Shown: one piece after another, positions 1 through 10,039 of the stretch
How positions within the stretch are numbered: position 1 is the stretch's first letter
Layout of the letters: every line of letters begins with the position of its first letter
Assembly: GCF_026230105.1 (NCBI RefSeq)
Contig: NC_079476.1
Location: forward strand, 10,244,709-10,308,708
Direction of reading: 5' to 3'
DNA length: 64,000 nt
From: Diorhabda sublineata
Taxonomy: Eukaryota; Arthropoda; Insecta; Coleoptera; Chrysomelidae
The notes under the pieces: generated by a model
Databases searched by the model: none
Told to the model about the DNA's origin: nothing
The model's input: the letters and a program-made list of their open reading frames with translations, nothing else
Made by a program: the position numbers and the translations under genes

Positions 1-557
1 TTTTCAAAAATTACTTCTTCATAAAGATTTAATTCTCTATTCAACTGTTAAAAAACCTTTTTCCTGAAGTGTTGATCAGAAATTTTTCATATTATTTCCG
101 CTGTACCTTCCTTATTTTCTCTTGCTTCTGAACGATCCATTTTAAACTCTGAATGTTTCAGTATATCTACTCCTTTTTATATTCGAATTTGCAAAACACA
201 GTTTATGATTTCGATATTCATAAAACCACATAAACTGTTTCGAAATGTACGTGTTTGACTTTGTTTATTCCACTACTATAACTAACTGATCAAACCACTT
301 CATAATGAAAACGAACGAAACTTAGGTATGTTTGACTGTTATTTTTAACGAACAATGTAACAAAATGATTATACTACGTTGTCAAGAGTGTATTTACTTA
401 ACAATACACAATAACTACACAAAATTCAGGAATTTCATTGGTTTATTTAAACCTGAGTTGAATAATTACACAAAAAGTGTCGCTGCCTTTCGGACTAATT
501 GGAACTCCAACGAAATTACCACAACTTAACAAGTCTTTCAGATATCAACAAGTAGAA
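1..557. other. AT-rich stretch, nothing recognised
   Basis: Short open frames only; the longest, about 65 codons on the plus strand from 332, shows no motif or family resemblance I recognise. I see no RNA gene or repeat here. It ends where the long inverted repeat element begins. Confidence 0.5.
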
Positions 558-1895
558 TACAGGCACCCTTATAATCCTTAATTGTTCATCTGAAGGTACT
601 TTATCACGTTTTATGCGTAAGTGAACAACAATAGATATTAAATGTCATAGATACAGGGTATTTTTTCAATATCCCTGTTATAATATACAGGGGTGAAATT
701 AGCAGCTCTCACTTTACTTCATATCAAAAGTTGTATGAAATAAAACTATAACTTCAAATCCTTGTTTCATTTAAAAAATATATTTTATTCTTAAATTCTT
801 TTTTGCAAAATCAATAGATGCAGAAGAAAAAATAAACAACATAATTTATAATTTTTTCAATGAATGAAGAAGAAAACAGTAAATATGTAAAATGGAATAC
901 GATACATAATAAATATTGGAAATTGTCACCTCTAGCCAAAATAAATGATCATAGCCTATGTTTCATTGATTGTTATATACGTTCAAAGACTATTCAGTGT
1001 ATTTCGTATGGTGTCACTAGTTAATAGTGAATACGATTCTTCGAATCGTTAATACCAACCGTGGGAGCCGTGTAGACTAATGATTTAAGGTAACTCTTTT
1101 AACATAAATCACAAGAATTTAACTCTGGGAGCCAATGCTGGGGCCCTCCTCGACCAATCCAACGGTTGGTATATGTTGCATTTAAATGTTGCCTGGATGT
1201 ACTGTAGCGTCTCGAGTATTAATCTCTAGGTAAAACAGCTTGAAACCTTGCCATACCATACACAAAATGAATGTCGGCCATTTCAGCGTTTGTACACTTG
1301 TCAGAACACACAGGAAAACGCAAAAATAACAACCTACAAACTTACAAGTATACTTCGATTGGTAACTATGAAAAACTGTGTTGGATATTAGCCTACTACA
1401 ATTTAGATAAACATTAGGTAAACACAGTAAATGAATTGTCGAAGTGACAGCAGCGTAATATTCTAAAAGTTTGTAACTAAAAACCAGCTAGAGAAGGTTA
1501 TTTCCAGCGTTTGTTATGAATCATATTATATTTCACATCTTCACTGTTTTCCACTTAATTATTAAAGTATTATCAATTTGTTATTTTTTCTCCGTAGCTA
1601 TTGATTTTGAGAAAAAAATGTTTGTAAATAAAATAAGGGTTTCAAGTTATAATTTCATTCCATTAAACTTCATCTTGAAACAAAGTTTTGATATGATACA
1701 AAGTAAGAGTTTGCGAATTTCACCACTGTATAATGTTACAGGAATATTGAAAAAATACGCGTAGTTTGACGAATGAATTTAGAAACCTTGCATATATGAC
1801 ATTTATTCTCTACTGTTGTTAACTTACTTACACTTACTCTAAAACATGATAAAGTACTTTCAGATAAATAATTAAGGATTATAAGGGTACCTGTA
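558..1895. mobile_element. Non-autonomous element with ~300-bp terminal inverted repeats
   Basis: Bases 558 to about 850 are a diverged reverse complement of about 1565 to 1895. The outermost shared words are 'cccttataatccttaatt' on the left and its complement near 1873-1888 on the right, and similarity continues inward through 'attttttcaatat' and 'aaaatcaatag' and their complements. The centre, about 850-1560, has no coding potential. It holds a perfect 7-base stem with 3-base loop at 1032-1048 and an 'ccaaccgt'/'acggttgg' pair at 1055-1062 and 1162-1169. Long arms with a non-coding centre suggest a foldback or MITE-like element mobilised in trans. I cannot assign a superfamily and see no clear target duplication. 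The 82-codon frame at 1516-1764 lies mostly in the right arm and is not treated as a gene. Confidence 0.7.
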
Positions 1896-2599
1896 TATAT
1901 TCATATAGTCCTTGTGAGTGCACGAAAATTACAGAATTTCAAGTTTCCAGCATTACAAAATTTTAGACAAAAAAAATGAAAAATTCGTTTTAGTGACCAC
2001 TTTTTAAGGGTGATATTTTGGAAAGGAGAGGGCTGAGGCTGAGGCTTAAATTCATAGGAGCGTGAATTTAGAAACACACTGTATTCATACTTGGAGTGAA
2101 TGAAGTAATTAGGTGTTAAGAAATAATTTATCATTAAATTGGAACTTTAAAATTAAGGCTATGAATAGGCTCAAGGACGTGTTGTGACAGAAGCGACTCA
2201 AGTATTTCGTTGAATTAAAAAATTCATTTGTCTAGTGCCAATTACGTCGGAATATTGAAATACATGCGAAATTTTTTTCTCTAATAACGCCTACTGATAA
2301 CAAGAGGCGGTTACTAAATTCAGCATCCTAGAAGTATCAACTTCTTAGATCGTAAATTTCATATTCGAATTTATTGTTCGTAGAATGATTCATTTCACAA
2401 AGCTGTGTCTCTCATTTCTGTAATCCAGTACCCCGATTTACCACAAATTGTTAATGTGATAGTAAATTTCCATAACAGATAAAATCAATTTATTAAGTTG
2501 GTCTTAAAACACTGATCTTAAACCAGAGCACTATTTCTATAAAATTTTCACATTACGTTTATATATTTGAAATAAACTGTATATATGAATTATTGAACA
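1896..2599. other. AT-rich spacer, nothing recognised
   Basis: No open frame with recognisable content and no repeat that I can match elsewhere in the window. Confidence 0.45.
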
Positions 2600-2804
2600 C
2601 ACTGTTTACACTACCACTACACTCAAAATTACATTGTCTGACACACGTTTCGATAATCAAGCTATCGTCTTCATAGACTCAAGGTAAATTGTTTACCTTC
2701 ACTTAACAGTTTACCTTGAGTGTCTGAAGACGATAACTTGGTTATCGAAACGCGCATCAGGTAGTGCAATTGTGAGCGTTGGTGTAGTGGTAGTGTAAAC
2801 AGTG
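2600..2804. repeat. Head-to-head PLE-A terminal repeats (near-perfect palindrome)
   Basis: A ~205-base imperfect palindrome. The left arm runs from 'cactgtttacactaccacta' inward to 'ggtaaattgtttacc'; the right arm is the complement, ending 'gtagtggtagtgtaaacagt'. Both arms carry a 'cgtttcgataa..aag.tatcgtctt' motif. The same unit occurs singly at about 3915-4040, 6480-6580 and 49200-49320. In the last case it directly follows a decayed GIY-YIG reading frame of a Penelope-like element, so I infer the unit is the terminal repeat or 3' tail of that family (PLE-A). PLE terminal repeats are known to occur in inverted as well as direct arrangement. Confidence 0.7.
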
Positions 2805-3914
2805 AATAACACATTTATTTACATTTATAAATTTGTTAAACTAAATACTTGTATGAGTTAGAATTAAATACCGAGTGTATGTTATGATTTAAAATTATTT
2901 TGCTTATATTATGTATTATAATACTTATATATCAATCATATATAAACAATCAATGTATTGAAAGAAATTATGACAAAAACCAGATATCATTGCAAATATG
3001 TTTTCATAATCAATTAGTTGATTAATTGGAATACTAATTATAATGGGTACCGAGAATACGTATATTATTTTTTTATATAAATACGTAGAGTATTGGTAAA
3101 CAAAATAATTTTTTCATGCACCAAAGGGTTATAATTTCTTAAGGTGAGCCTCCACCAACGGGTGGGTAATTTATTTTGTTTCTGTATTGATTCCAAAATG
3201 TATAAACAGGAAGCAACCAATATATAAATCTTCCGTGTATATCAGAGCAACAACAGAAGCAAACATATTTAAGTTGTTGTCCTGTGAAATTTCTAGTAAA
3301 ATGAACAAATTCCAATAAAAAAACTCCTATGAGAATATACTGCGTTAGCAGTAGGAGCAATTATATTACGCAAACAAAAAGCAGGAAAGTAAGCGTATAT
3401 TTTATGTACGTCCAAGCCTTCAGGAGAGCAATCAAAATGGTTGATCGTAACTCCCAGGCACCCTTTGGTGAGATAGTCAAGTTATATTTGATTCAATATT
3501 ACCTTCGTATAATCGTTTAATCATTTAATCCTTTATCAGTACTATGGCGTACCTTGTATTTGTCAGATGAGAAACTTTGTTTTATTACGAAGCAAGCTTC
3601 AGCTCTCAATTTTACGTCACTACTAATCTTTTTATTTATAAAAAATTGATCATCAAATTTTTTACTTCCGCTTCATAGGCTCGAGTAATTTCACACAACT
3701 CAATTTATGCATCATAGTTTGGATTTCCGCATTTGTATTTTTGATTTCATGTACTTCAAATTTCAGTTCATTTCATTACATATTATCAATAAACAATTGG
3801 TCCACTATAATATCCCCATACATATTTAGCAATTCATAAATTCAGCTGTCAAATACTAAAATAGTTTCTTCAAATCGCACAGTTACCCCAACACGGAACG
3901 TAAATTGAGTTTAA
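2805..3914. other. AT-rich spacer, nothing recognised
   Basis: Short frames at 3139-3360 (minus) and 3329-3520 (plus) have no recognisable motif. They overlap each other and are probably chance frames. Confidence 0.4.
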
Positions 3915-4040
3915 ATTTTGAAACCGTTTGTGACGTTCACAACACACTATTCACACTACCACTACACCAACGCTCACAATTACACTGTCTGTTTCGATAA
4001 ATAAGTTATCGTCTACAGAGACTGATGGTGATATAAAATC
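3915..4040. repeat. PLE-A terminal repeat copy
   Basis: Shares 'cacactaccactacaccaac', 'gctcacaattacactgtctg' and 'gtttcgataa..aagttatcgtct' with the palindrome at 2600-2804. The flanking words 'ttgaaaccgtttgtga' resemble those next to the copy at 6480-6580. It is one diverged unit, in the same orientation as the left arm of that palindrome. Confidence 0.65.
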
Positions 4041-4735
4041 TATACACTTAACTTACCTATATTATCACGGAACATGCCCTAAGAAGGAATGCAAACTTAG
4101 TTGTTATTCAGTGGAAACAACATGGCGGATTTTCGATCCCAGTGACCTCGATGGTAGGTGGTAGAACTAATCTATTTTCGCGGTTCTTTTGAATTTACAA
4201 CAAAGAAAATCGACTGCAGTCTATGTTATTCATCTCCATCCAGTTCATATTTCGCACTTTCCCGATTTCATTCCGATAAAAAAAAACTATTTAGAACTGA
4301 GATACCAATTTACAAAATGATTATGACATGATGATGATGACACGTAGACATGATTATATAATATAAGAACTAACAAAATACTGATTTTTGTAACAAAAAA
4401 ATTAAAAAGTGTGATATATAAATAATAAAAATATGAAAATTTTAAAAAACAAGTATAAATATTTTCTATGTGAACATAAATCAATAATTGTAAAATGAAT
4501 CGGTCTTCTATAATGAACAAATTTTGATCCCACATTATTCTCTTCGTCCTTCATTTTCATCAAATATTGCTTCCCTCGTTGGGAGTAGACTGCTTCTGGA
4601 GTACAGTGCTATACACAGAAAAATTTCATAATGCACAGTGATCAAGTTCATTTATTTTATTCACTTGGAACTTCAAATGTTCCATAATAGTACTATTAAT
4701 ACCAGTTTCAAAAAGTATTCTTGGCAAAATTCCTC
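4041..4735. other. AT-rich spacer, nothing recognised
   Basis: Contains low-complexity AT sequence and one 82-codon minus-strand frame (4287-4535) rich in Tyr, Phe, Ile and Leu, as expected from AT bias. Bases near 4146-4175 resemble bases near 5581-5610 ('ggtaggtggtagaactaa' against 'ggcaggtggcagaactaa'), a short unassigned repeat. Confidence 0.35.
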
Positions 4736-5095
4736 TTAGGGTTGTAAATGAAGGCAACTAAAAATAATTTGATAAATTTCTATACAAACTAGGACTGGAG
4801 ACTGGAGACTAAAGATTGGATAAAGTTTTTTCATCCTGTATAGTCCATCGTTCTGTCTACAAATATGTCTTAAATGTGAGTAAATGAATTCTTTCGTTAC
4901 ATTATTTGAATTTTCTTCTATACACTCAAATTTTCCAATTTCACACAGCTTCTTCAATGTCTTTAACTGCTCTTTGTTATTCTCTAGACTGTTCAATTTT
5001 GTTATTTTGGCTAATGTATTCCGATTAACTTGATACATAACCATTTCTTTACGTGTTAAATTGTTGTTGCTCAAAAAACCCGATTTTTTTGTCAA
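4736..5095 (-). CDS. Hypothetical reading frame, second part of a possible split gene
   Basis: An open frame of 119 codons with balanced composition (Lys, Asn, Glu, Leu, several Cys), less AT-biased in amino-acid content than neighbouring chance frames. It has no ATG near its start; the first codon in frame is TTG. It overlaps the downstream end of the frame at 5049-5378 by 47 bases in another register. That fits one protein broken by a frameshift in the run of A residues near 5087, or two exons, since 'acgtaaag' at the end of the upstream frame could be a splice donor. I recognise no family. It could be a host exon or an old element gene. Confidence 0.3.
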   Translation of the reverse strand: MTKKSGFLSNNNLTRKEMVMYQVNRNTLAKITKLNSLENNKEQLKTLKKLCEIGKFECIEENSNNVTKEFIYSHLRHICRQNDGLYRMKKLYPIFSLQSPVLVCIEIYQIIFSCLHLQP

Positions 5096-5378
5096 AAGTA
5101 TTAATTTCTTCTGTCACAATGGAATCTGAAAATTCACTTAAAAACTCCAATAGCTCTTCTATAGGTAAATTGCCAGATGTTGTTATGAAAACTCGAACTA
5201 TCAATTTGATGCCCCCCAAAATTATATCGGTGTCCATTATACTTCCATTTACAGTATATGAATGTTCTTGGTTTACTATACTGTCATGAACTTTGGAGTA
5301 ACTGTTATTTTCATTTTCGGAAGTAGAAAATGAAGCCAGATGGGAGGTAGGAATAGATGGAATAGCTTCATGCTTCAA
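5049..5378 (-). CDS. Hypothetical reading frame, first part of a possible split gene
   Basis: An open frame of 110 codons on the minus strand, starting at TTG. The frame stays open a few codons further upstream, to about 5408, just after 'ttttctgtaaag', which could be a splice acceptor. The middle is acidic and polar (Ser, Asn, Glu) and the end has a short hydrophobic stretch followed by Glu/Asp-rich residues. No motif, signal peptide or membrane segment is convincing. Together with the overlapping frame at 4736-5095 it is the most protein-like non-transposon region in the window, but it may still be chance. Confidence 0.3.
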   Translation of the reverse strand: MKHEAIPSIPTSHLASFSTSENENNSYSKVHDSIVNQEHSYTVNGSIMDTDIILGGIKLIVRVFITTSGNLPIEELLEFLSEFSDSIVTEEINTFDKKIGFFEQQQFNT

Positions 5379-5408
5379 ATGTTTCCTATTGCAATTTGAA
5401 AAATAACT

Positions 5409-5769
5409 TTACAGAAAATGATTTTCACTCAAGCGATAATTTGGCGTTCAGCATTGAATTTTACAAAACTTTTCCCATTTAAAACACACATCAGAAAAGT
5501 GGGAATTCAAAAATTGATGACGAATGACATATTGACATTGAGAGTAATGACATATTTTTATTACACTAACGTAACGATTGGCAGGTGGCAGAACTAAATT
5601 TGTGTTGCCGAGATTTACATACAAGTTGACCTTCTTTTTGGTATGTTTTGTGTATATTATACGAATAAAGTTTCCCCCGAGACAAAGAATTCCAGCGGAA
5701 AAATCCTATTGGCGTGAATCTTTACATTTATCCCTTAACTATTGAACTATAGAACTATTTTGGTTCTCT
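5409..5769. other. Spacer, nothing recognised
   Basis: No coding or RNA feature seen. It contains a second copy of a short 'ggcaggtggcagaactaa' word shared with about 4146-4175. Confidence 0.35.
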
Positions 5770-6000
5770 GTCACTATTTAAAATGTTCTCACATTTAAAA
5801 ATTTCAATAAGCTCATGATTGGATACATTTTTTAACAATTTCACATTATTTATATTTAGTTCATGATTATGATTGGCAGCGTGATCGCCAATAATCGATT
5901 TTTCGGTCCGTCCATATTTTAAATGAGCTATATGCTTAGCTAGAGTTGTTTCTCCAATTTTCGGATTTTTGATAGCTTCTGTTAGGTCGCATAACTGATT
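5770..6000 (-). pseudogene. PLE GIY-YIG endonuclease fragment
   Basis: Read on the minus strand from 6000 towards 5770, a frame with one shift encodes a stretch including 'KHIAHLKYGRTEKSIIGDHA' followed by an Asn/His-rich segment. This is the usual sequence after the GIY-YIG motif in Penelope-like endonuclease domains: a conserved H..HLKYGR block, then a DHA or EHA block before the C-terminus. Reverse transcriptase and the catalytic GIY-YIG core are absent. A PLE-A terminal repeat lies ~500 bases away at 6480-6580. Confidence 0.6.
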
Positions 6001-6479
6001 TCAACAACCAGTTCATAATTTGGTTTTCAGGCTCCATGCTCCTCCGACCGTTCTTCAGCAGTTTTAATAAGCAATTCGTGCCTTATGGCAATCTGCTTGC
6101 AGTTGTTGTTTCCATTCTGTCTCTGATCGAAGGTCACCATCAGATATTAAATATCTGAGTCAAGGGCTAGTTCAACCACGTTCATTCTGAGGGCTTTCAC
6201 CATTACCATACCCCAAGCTACCATGCTTGGTTCGATTCCTTGTCTTACCAGTTTCTGAATGGATGGAATACTTCGGGATGCTGGAGGAATCACATTTAAT
6301 ATTTATAAATGCATATAGCTCGCATTAGGATATAAAAATGTCGAAATAGGAGAGGAAGTTTATCTACAAGATATGAAAGGGATTGGGAGGGAAACACTCA
6401 GTAAAGAAGCATCGGCAACGGGCATCAATTAATGGCCATCATCCGTGCCAATTCTCAATATACTGAACATATCAAACAT
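6001..6479. other. Less AT-rich spacer, possible element remnant
   Basis: The piece about 6010-6260 is visibly less AT-rich than its surroundings. On the minus strand it gives open stretches interrupted by stops that I cannot assign. It lies between the PLE endonuclease fragment and a PLE-A terminal repeat, so it may be part of an element. Confidence 0.3.
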
Positions 6480-6580
6480 GTGTCAGTGTAATTGTGAGTA
6501 TTGGTGTAGTGGTAGTTCAAACAGTGTGTTCAGTATGAATATCACCAACGGTTTCAAAAATTCCAACTTAACACTTAACA
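6480..6580. repeat. PLE-A terminal repeat copy
   Basis: Contains 'gtgtcagtgtaattgtgagt', 'ttggtgtagtggtagttcaa' and 'acagtgtgttcagtatgaat', matching the right arm of the palindrome at 2600-2804. It continues into 'atcaccaacggtttcaaaaa', also seen in complement beside the copies at 3915 and 49205. Confidence 0.65.
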
Positions 6581-7274
6581 TATTTATCCTGTTAGCTAAA
6601 TGAGTCTACTTTGAATTTATTCGCTTAAAAATTAGCTCACGTTGTTTATCATCCTCTTCATATTTTCAAATCCAGATATGCCACCTTATATGTTTTGCAG
6701 ATATTAACATTATAAATATGAAATTTAGTACATAGATATTTCACAGCCTCAATCAACTATTTTTAATGCTGTTAGGACGCCACTTCATTATTTGTGTAAG
6801 TAGATGTGCTTTCTTCATCCACGTTGACTTTAGTATTGTGTCTTTTGATGTTTACTCGCAAAGTTAAAATGTAAAATTGAACATCATTCATTACAACTTG
6901 TCCTTATCTAACGTATAAAAATTCAACGTCATTTAAAATCAAACCAATCAAAAATTAATAAAAATTCCTATAGTAACCAGAATCAATATTTCAATTAATC
7001 AATATTTCTATCAAAGTCCATTTGAATATTGAATTTTAAAACCTATGAATTCAAAATTTTTACAATTAATCCAATTCAAAACCACCGAAAATCTTATTTA
7101 ATTATTTTAAGTAAAAATTTTACTATTTTTATACATTCATACATATTTCTTATAATGTATTTGACCATAATTTCAGTCCCTATGAATATATAAGTATTCG
7201 AAAGCTTGGAAAATATATAAAACTTAATCCACTTTGGTGTTTCATTGCCACGTTCCCAATACGAAACTTCTACG
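6581..7274. other. AT-rich spacer, nothing recognised
   Basis: No recognisable coding or repeat content. The last ~100 bases may be 3' untranslated sequence of the PLE fragment that follows on the minus strand. Confidence 0.35.
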
Positions 7275-8283
7275 ATATTATACCAGGTAGATTGAAATAA
7301 ACTAATTAATCAATTTATGGTAAATTTGGATGAAATTTTTTATATCTTGTCTATCATTCACAAAACACTTATCTTGTTTTATGTATATCATTTCTTTGAT
7401 TAATAATTTTTGGTAGTCCGTGTCTTGAGCTAAGATTTTCGTTTTTTAAAAATCAAATTCATGATGCTAATTTTTTTCGTGTTTGTGTAGAGCAGTCAAT
7501 GCATTTTTGGTATATCTGTGTATCTGTGATCATTTATTTTGTTCTCCAAGTATGGTGTAGTCATTCCTATATGATTTTTAGGACAATTCAGACATGATAT
7601 GGAATATATATTTGATTTTTTAGTGTCTTTAGTTTTGTTTTTTAGTGTAGTGAATAGAGATGATAATGTGTTGTGTGATCTATGACTTATATTGATGTTA
7701 TGTTTCGAAAAAATGTATTTCAATTTTTCTGATAGTTGGTTTGTATAGGAGATTGCTATATAATATGTAACTTTTTCTTTACTTGAATTTATTTGTCTAG
7801 TTGGATTTATATTGTTCTTATTGTGTAATTTATATGTGCGTTGTCGGATGATTCTATCAATTTGATTTTCTGGATATTGATTATTCTTCAAAGTATTTTT
7901 GAGTTTTTTTATTACTTCGTGGTGATATTCTGGAGAAGTTAATTTTAATCCTGTATCTGTTAATACTATAACGACGCTGTTTTTTTGTGTTTTAGGATCG
8001 AGTTGGAGTTATAATTAAGATATCTTCAAGACCATGTTTCTTCTGTATAACATTTAGTTTTTATTTTATTATTGATTTTAATAAGTGTCATGTCTAACAA
8101 ATTAATTTCGTTTTTTCGAATTTCTAAAGTGAATTGATTACTTGGGTTTAATATATTAAAGTGATCAAGAAATGTATTGCATTTGTAACTAGGAATTACC
8201 GCTAAACAGTAGTCAACGTATCTTTTGAAAAACACCACATCAATATCCGTATCATCCAGTATCTTCTCTTCTACATATTCCAT
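7275..8283 (-). pseudogene. Penelope-like element (PLE-B): reverse transcriptase end plus GIY-YIG endonuclease
   Basis: Read on the minus strand, the first ~85 codons hold a PLE reverse transcriptase palm: 'FFKRYVDYCLAVIP' near residues 18-31 is the catalytic box, with the second Asp of YVDD replaced by Tyr, followed by 'LLDMTLIKIN'. After frameshifts near 8030-7970 a Lys-rich linker leads to the endonuclease at 7496-7891, where 'YSISCLNCPKNHIGMT' marks the GIY-YIG core. A tail with 'LAQDTDY' and 'MIYIKQDKCF' type words follows down to about 7275. PLE proteins prime reverse transcription at nicks made by the GIY-YIG domain. The 5' part of the reverse transcriptase is missing, and the palm change plus frameshifts make this copy dead. 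Confidence 0.8.
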
Positions 8284-8309
8284 AACAATTAGCGCTAGAC
8301 TTGATGATC

Positions 8310-8930
8310 TTCAAAGTCATAAAAGACATAATACGTTTTCCAAATATTTCACTAAATTAAAATCTATAACACCAAAAAACAAACGAAGTAATGTTATATA
8401 TTAATTGCCTTGTACTTGTAATTGTGACGCTGTCTACATAGAGCAGACCTCTCAACATTTAGAAAATAGACTAAAAGGTCATCAATACGATAAAAAAAAT
8501 AAAACTGCATTAACGAACCATGAAATATCAAAAACACATAAATTCAATTATGAAGAATCAAAAAATCTATTATACGAAATAGAGGATTTTTAGAAATGGT
8601 TCACATTCATAAGAACGAAAAAGCTATAAATGATAAAAAAAGACCTAAATAATGTAAGTAAAATTTATAGCTCTATTTTTTATCAATCTTTAAAAAATTA
8701 TTTAAAAAAAACTATTTTTAAACAGAAGAGACCTAAAATCAACAACATTTAATTGATTAATATATCAAAAGGTCTAAGAAATAAAAAATTCGAGAAATTT
8801 ATATAAATCATAAAATGGACCTAAATAACTTAAGTAAAATGTATAGCTCTACTTTGAAAATTCTAATAAAATTACAATAATTTGATTGATTAATGCTGCT
8901 ACATAATTGAGATGTAAGGACTGAAAAAAA
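8310..8930 (+). pseudogene. PLE-B 3' end: GIY-YIG endonuclease and 3' tail
   Basis: The plus frame at 8405-8593 encodes 'PCTCNCDAVYIEQTSQHLEN', a GIY-YIG-type core in which the Gly of 'YIGQT' has become Glu. Next come 'NHEISKTHKFNY' and, after a shift at 8580-8600, 'EMVHIHKNEKAINDK', the usual PLE C-terminus. Untranslated sequence with 'gacctaaataa' repeats follows to about 8930. This fragment faces the minus-strand copy ending at 8283. A near-identical 3' end lies at 10040-10610, and inverted ones at 9863-10015 and 31182-31720. There is no reverse transcriptase part. Confidence 0.75.
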
Positions 8931-9089
8931 ATTAATTTTTCTTATTATATATACGACGATATATTGAAAAATTCTCAGCCTACTATAGAACCAAACAAAA
9001 TTTCAATGTCAAAATATTTTGTTACTCAACATATTCTTCTCTTAATTAGACACATTTATTACAGCGAACCTGCAACGTCTTTAAAACTT

Positions 9090-9862
9090 TTATAGAAATG
9101 TTTTTTCTTGCTTGGCAAACCAGACCTCCACAGCTTTTATTATCTCCTCGTTGGAAGAAAATTTACGTCCTTTTAAACTTTTTTTCAGTTGAAGAAAGAG
9201 ATAATAGTCGGTCGGAGCTACATCTTGTGAATAAGGGGGGTATTCTAGTAATTCAAACCCTAAATCACGAATTTTTTGTATGGCAACATGAGATTTGTAT
9301 GCAGAGGCGTTGTCCTGCAAAAACAAAACACCTTTGGATAGCTTTCCGTGTCTTTTCTCTTTAATTTTTCCCGTAGAGTGGTCAATAATGTCGAATAGTA
9401 ATCTCCAGTTATTGTTCTACCCTCATTCAAAAAATCAATCATGATTACTCCATGGCAATCCCAAAAAACTGAAGCAAGAACTTTTCCAACAGATTTTTGG
9501 ACACGAAACTTCTTAGGTCTTGGAAAACCAGAGTTTCGCCATTCCATCGATTGTTGCTTTGTTTCTGGATCGTAGAAATGTACCTAAATCTCATCCATTG
9601 TAACAATTCAAACATTTGGGGATTCATTTTGCAGCAATTTTTCTCATGTCCAAATTGACTTGAACTATATGATGTACGCCCAATTGGACTGTCTGATAAA
9701 ATCATGAAATGCATCGATATATTCGGGGATTGACACAGAAACTGGCCTTCCTGATCGTTCATCATCATCATCATCATCATCTTTAATGGAAAACTTACCT
9801 CTTTTGGAGCTTGCAGTCGAATTTTTCACGGTCGCATACGAAGGACATTGATTACCAAGGAT
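9090..9862 (-). pseudogene. Mariner transposase, N-terminally truncated and frameshifted
   Basis: Three overlapping minus-strand frames together cover most of a mariner transposase. The last shows 'LQDNASAYKSH' and 'YSQDVAPTDYYLF', with exactly 34 residues between the Asp of QDN and the Asp of TDY, the D,D34D spacing of mariner. The middle frame has 'FWDCHGVIMIDFLNEG', carrying the first catalytic Asp. Frameshifts separate the parts near 9260 and 9445-9550. A run of GAT codons near 9760-9781 has lengthened a poly-Asp stretch after 'KRGKFSIK'. Both later catalytic Asp residues are kept, but truncation and shifts make it inactive. Confidence 0.85.
9760..9781. repeat. (CAT)7 microsatellite inside mariner coding sequence
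   Basis: Seven CAT units; read on the minus strand in the transposase frame they give poly-Asp. The sister mariner at 56.9 kb has only about three Asp codons at this position. Confidence 0.8.
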
Positions 9863-10015
9863 AAATTTTACTTAAATTATTTCGATCTTTTTTATCATTT
9901 ATAACTTTTTCGTTCTTATGGATATGAACCATTTGTAAAAATTCCCTTTTTCGTGTATTAAATTCCGTTTCAAGAATTTTTGAATCTTTATAAATGAATT
10001 TATGTTTTTTTGATT
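9863..10015 (-). pseudogene. PLE-B endonuclease C-terminus and tail, inverted copy
   Basis: The reverse complement of this stretch matches 10312-10440 nearly base for base ('gattcaaaaattcttgaaac', 'cataagaacgaaaaag'). It encodes the end of the PLE GIY-YIG protein. Together with the plus-strand copy that follows it forms a tail-to-tail inverted pair. Confidence 0.75.
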
Positions 10016-10039
10016 GGGAAAGTCCCAACAATTATCGAA

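Larger units (their letters stand above)
8946..9862 (-). mobile_element. Mariner element, truncated at its 5' end
   Basis: The left terminus 'acgacgatatattgaaaaat' followed by 'tctcagcctactatagaacc' is the 3' inverted repeat of the same mariner family as the copy at 56585-57772, where its complement closes the element. It appears to have landed at TA within PLE-B tail sequence: 'ttcttatta' precedes it here, and the uninterrupted PLE tail is seen near 10505-10515. The other end stops abruptly at about 9862, where inverted PLE-B sequence begins, so the 5' inverted repeat and roughly 40 N-terminal codons are lost. Confidence 0.75.

Noticed and set aside
1055..1169. Possible tRNA or tRNA-derived SINE head, with paired ends and 'gggagcc' words
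   Set aside because: No A-box or B-box in correct spacing on either strand and no cloverleaf; it lies in the centre of the inverted-arm element.
1516..1764. 82-codon plus-strand frame
   Set aside because: Lies mostly within the right arm of the 558-1895 element and has AT-driven composition.
2600..6580. Spaced repeats considered as a CRISPR-like array
   Set aside because: Copies are far apart, of unequal length and in both orientations, and one is attached to a PLE gene; the genome is eukaryotic.
9098..9364. Plus-strand frame of 88 codons
   Set aside because: Exact antisense of the mariner transposase on the minus strand.
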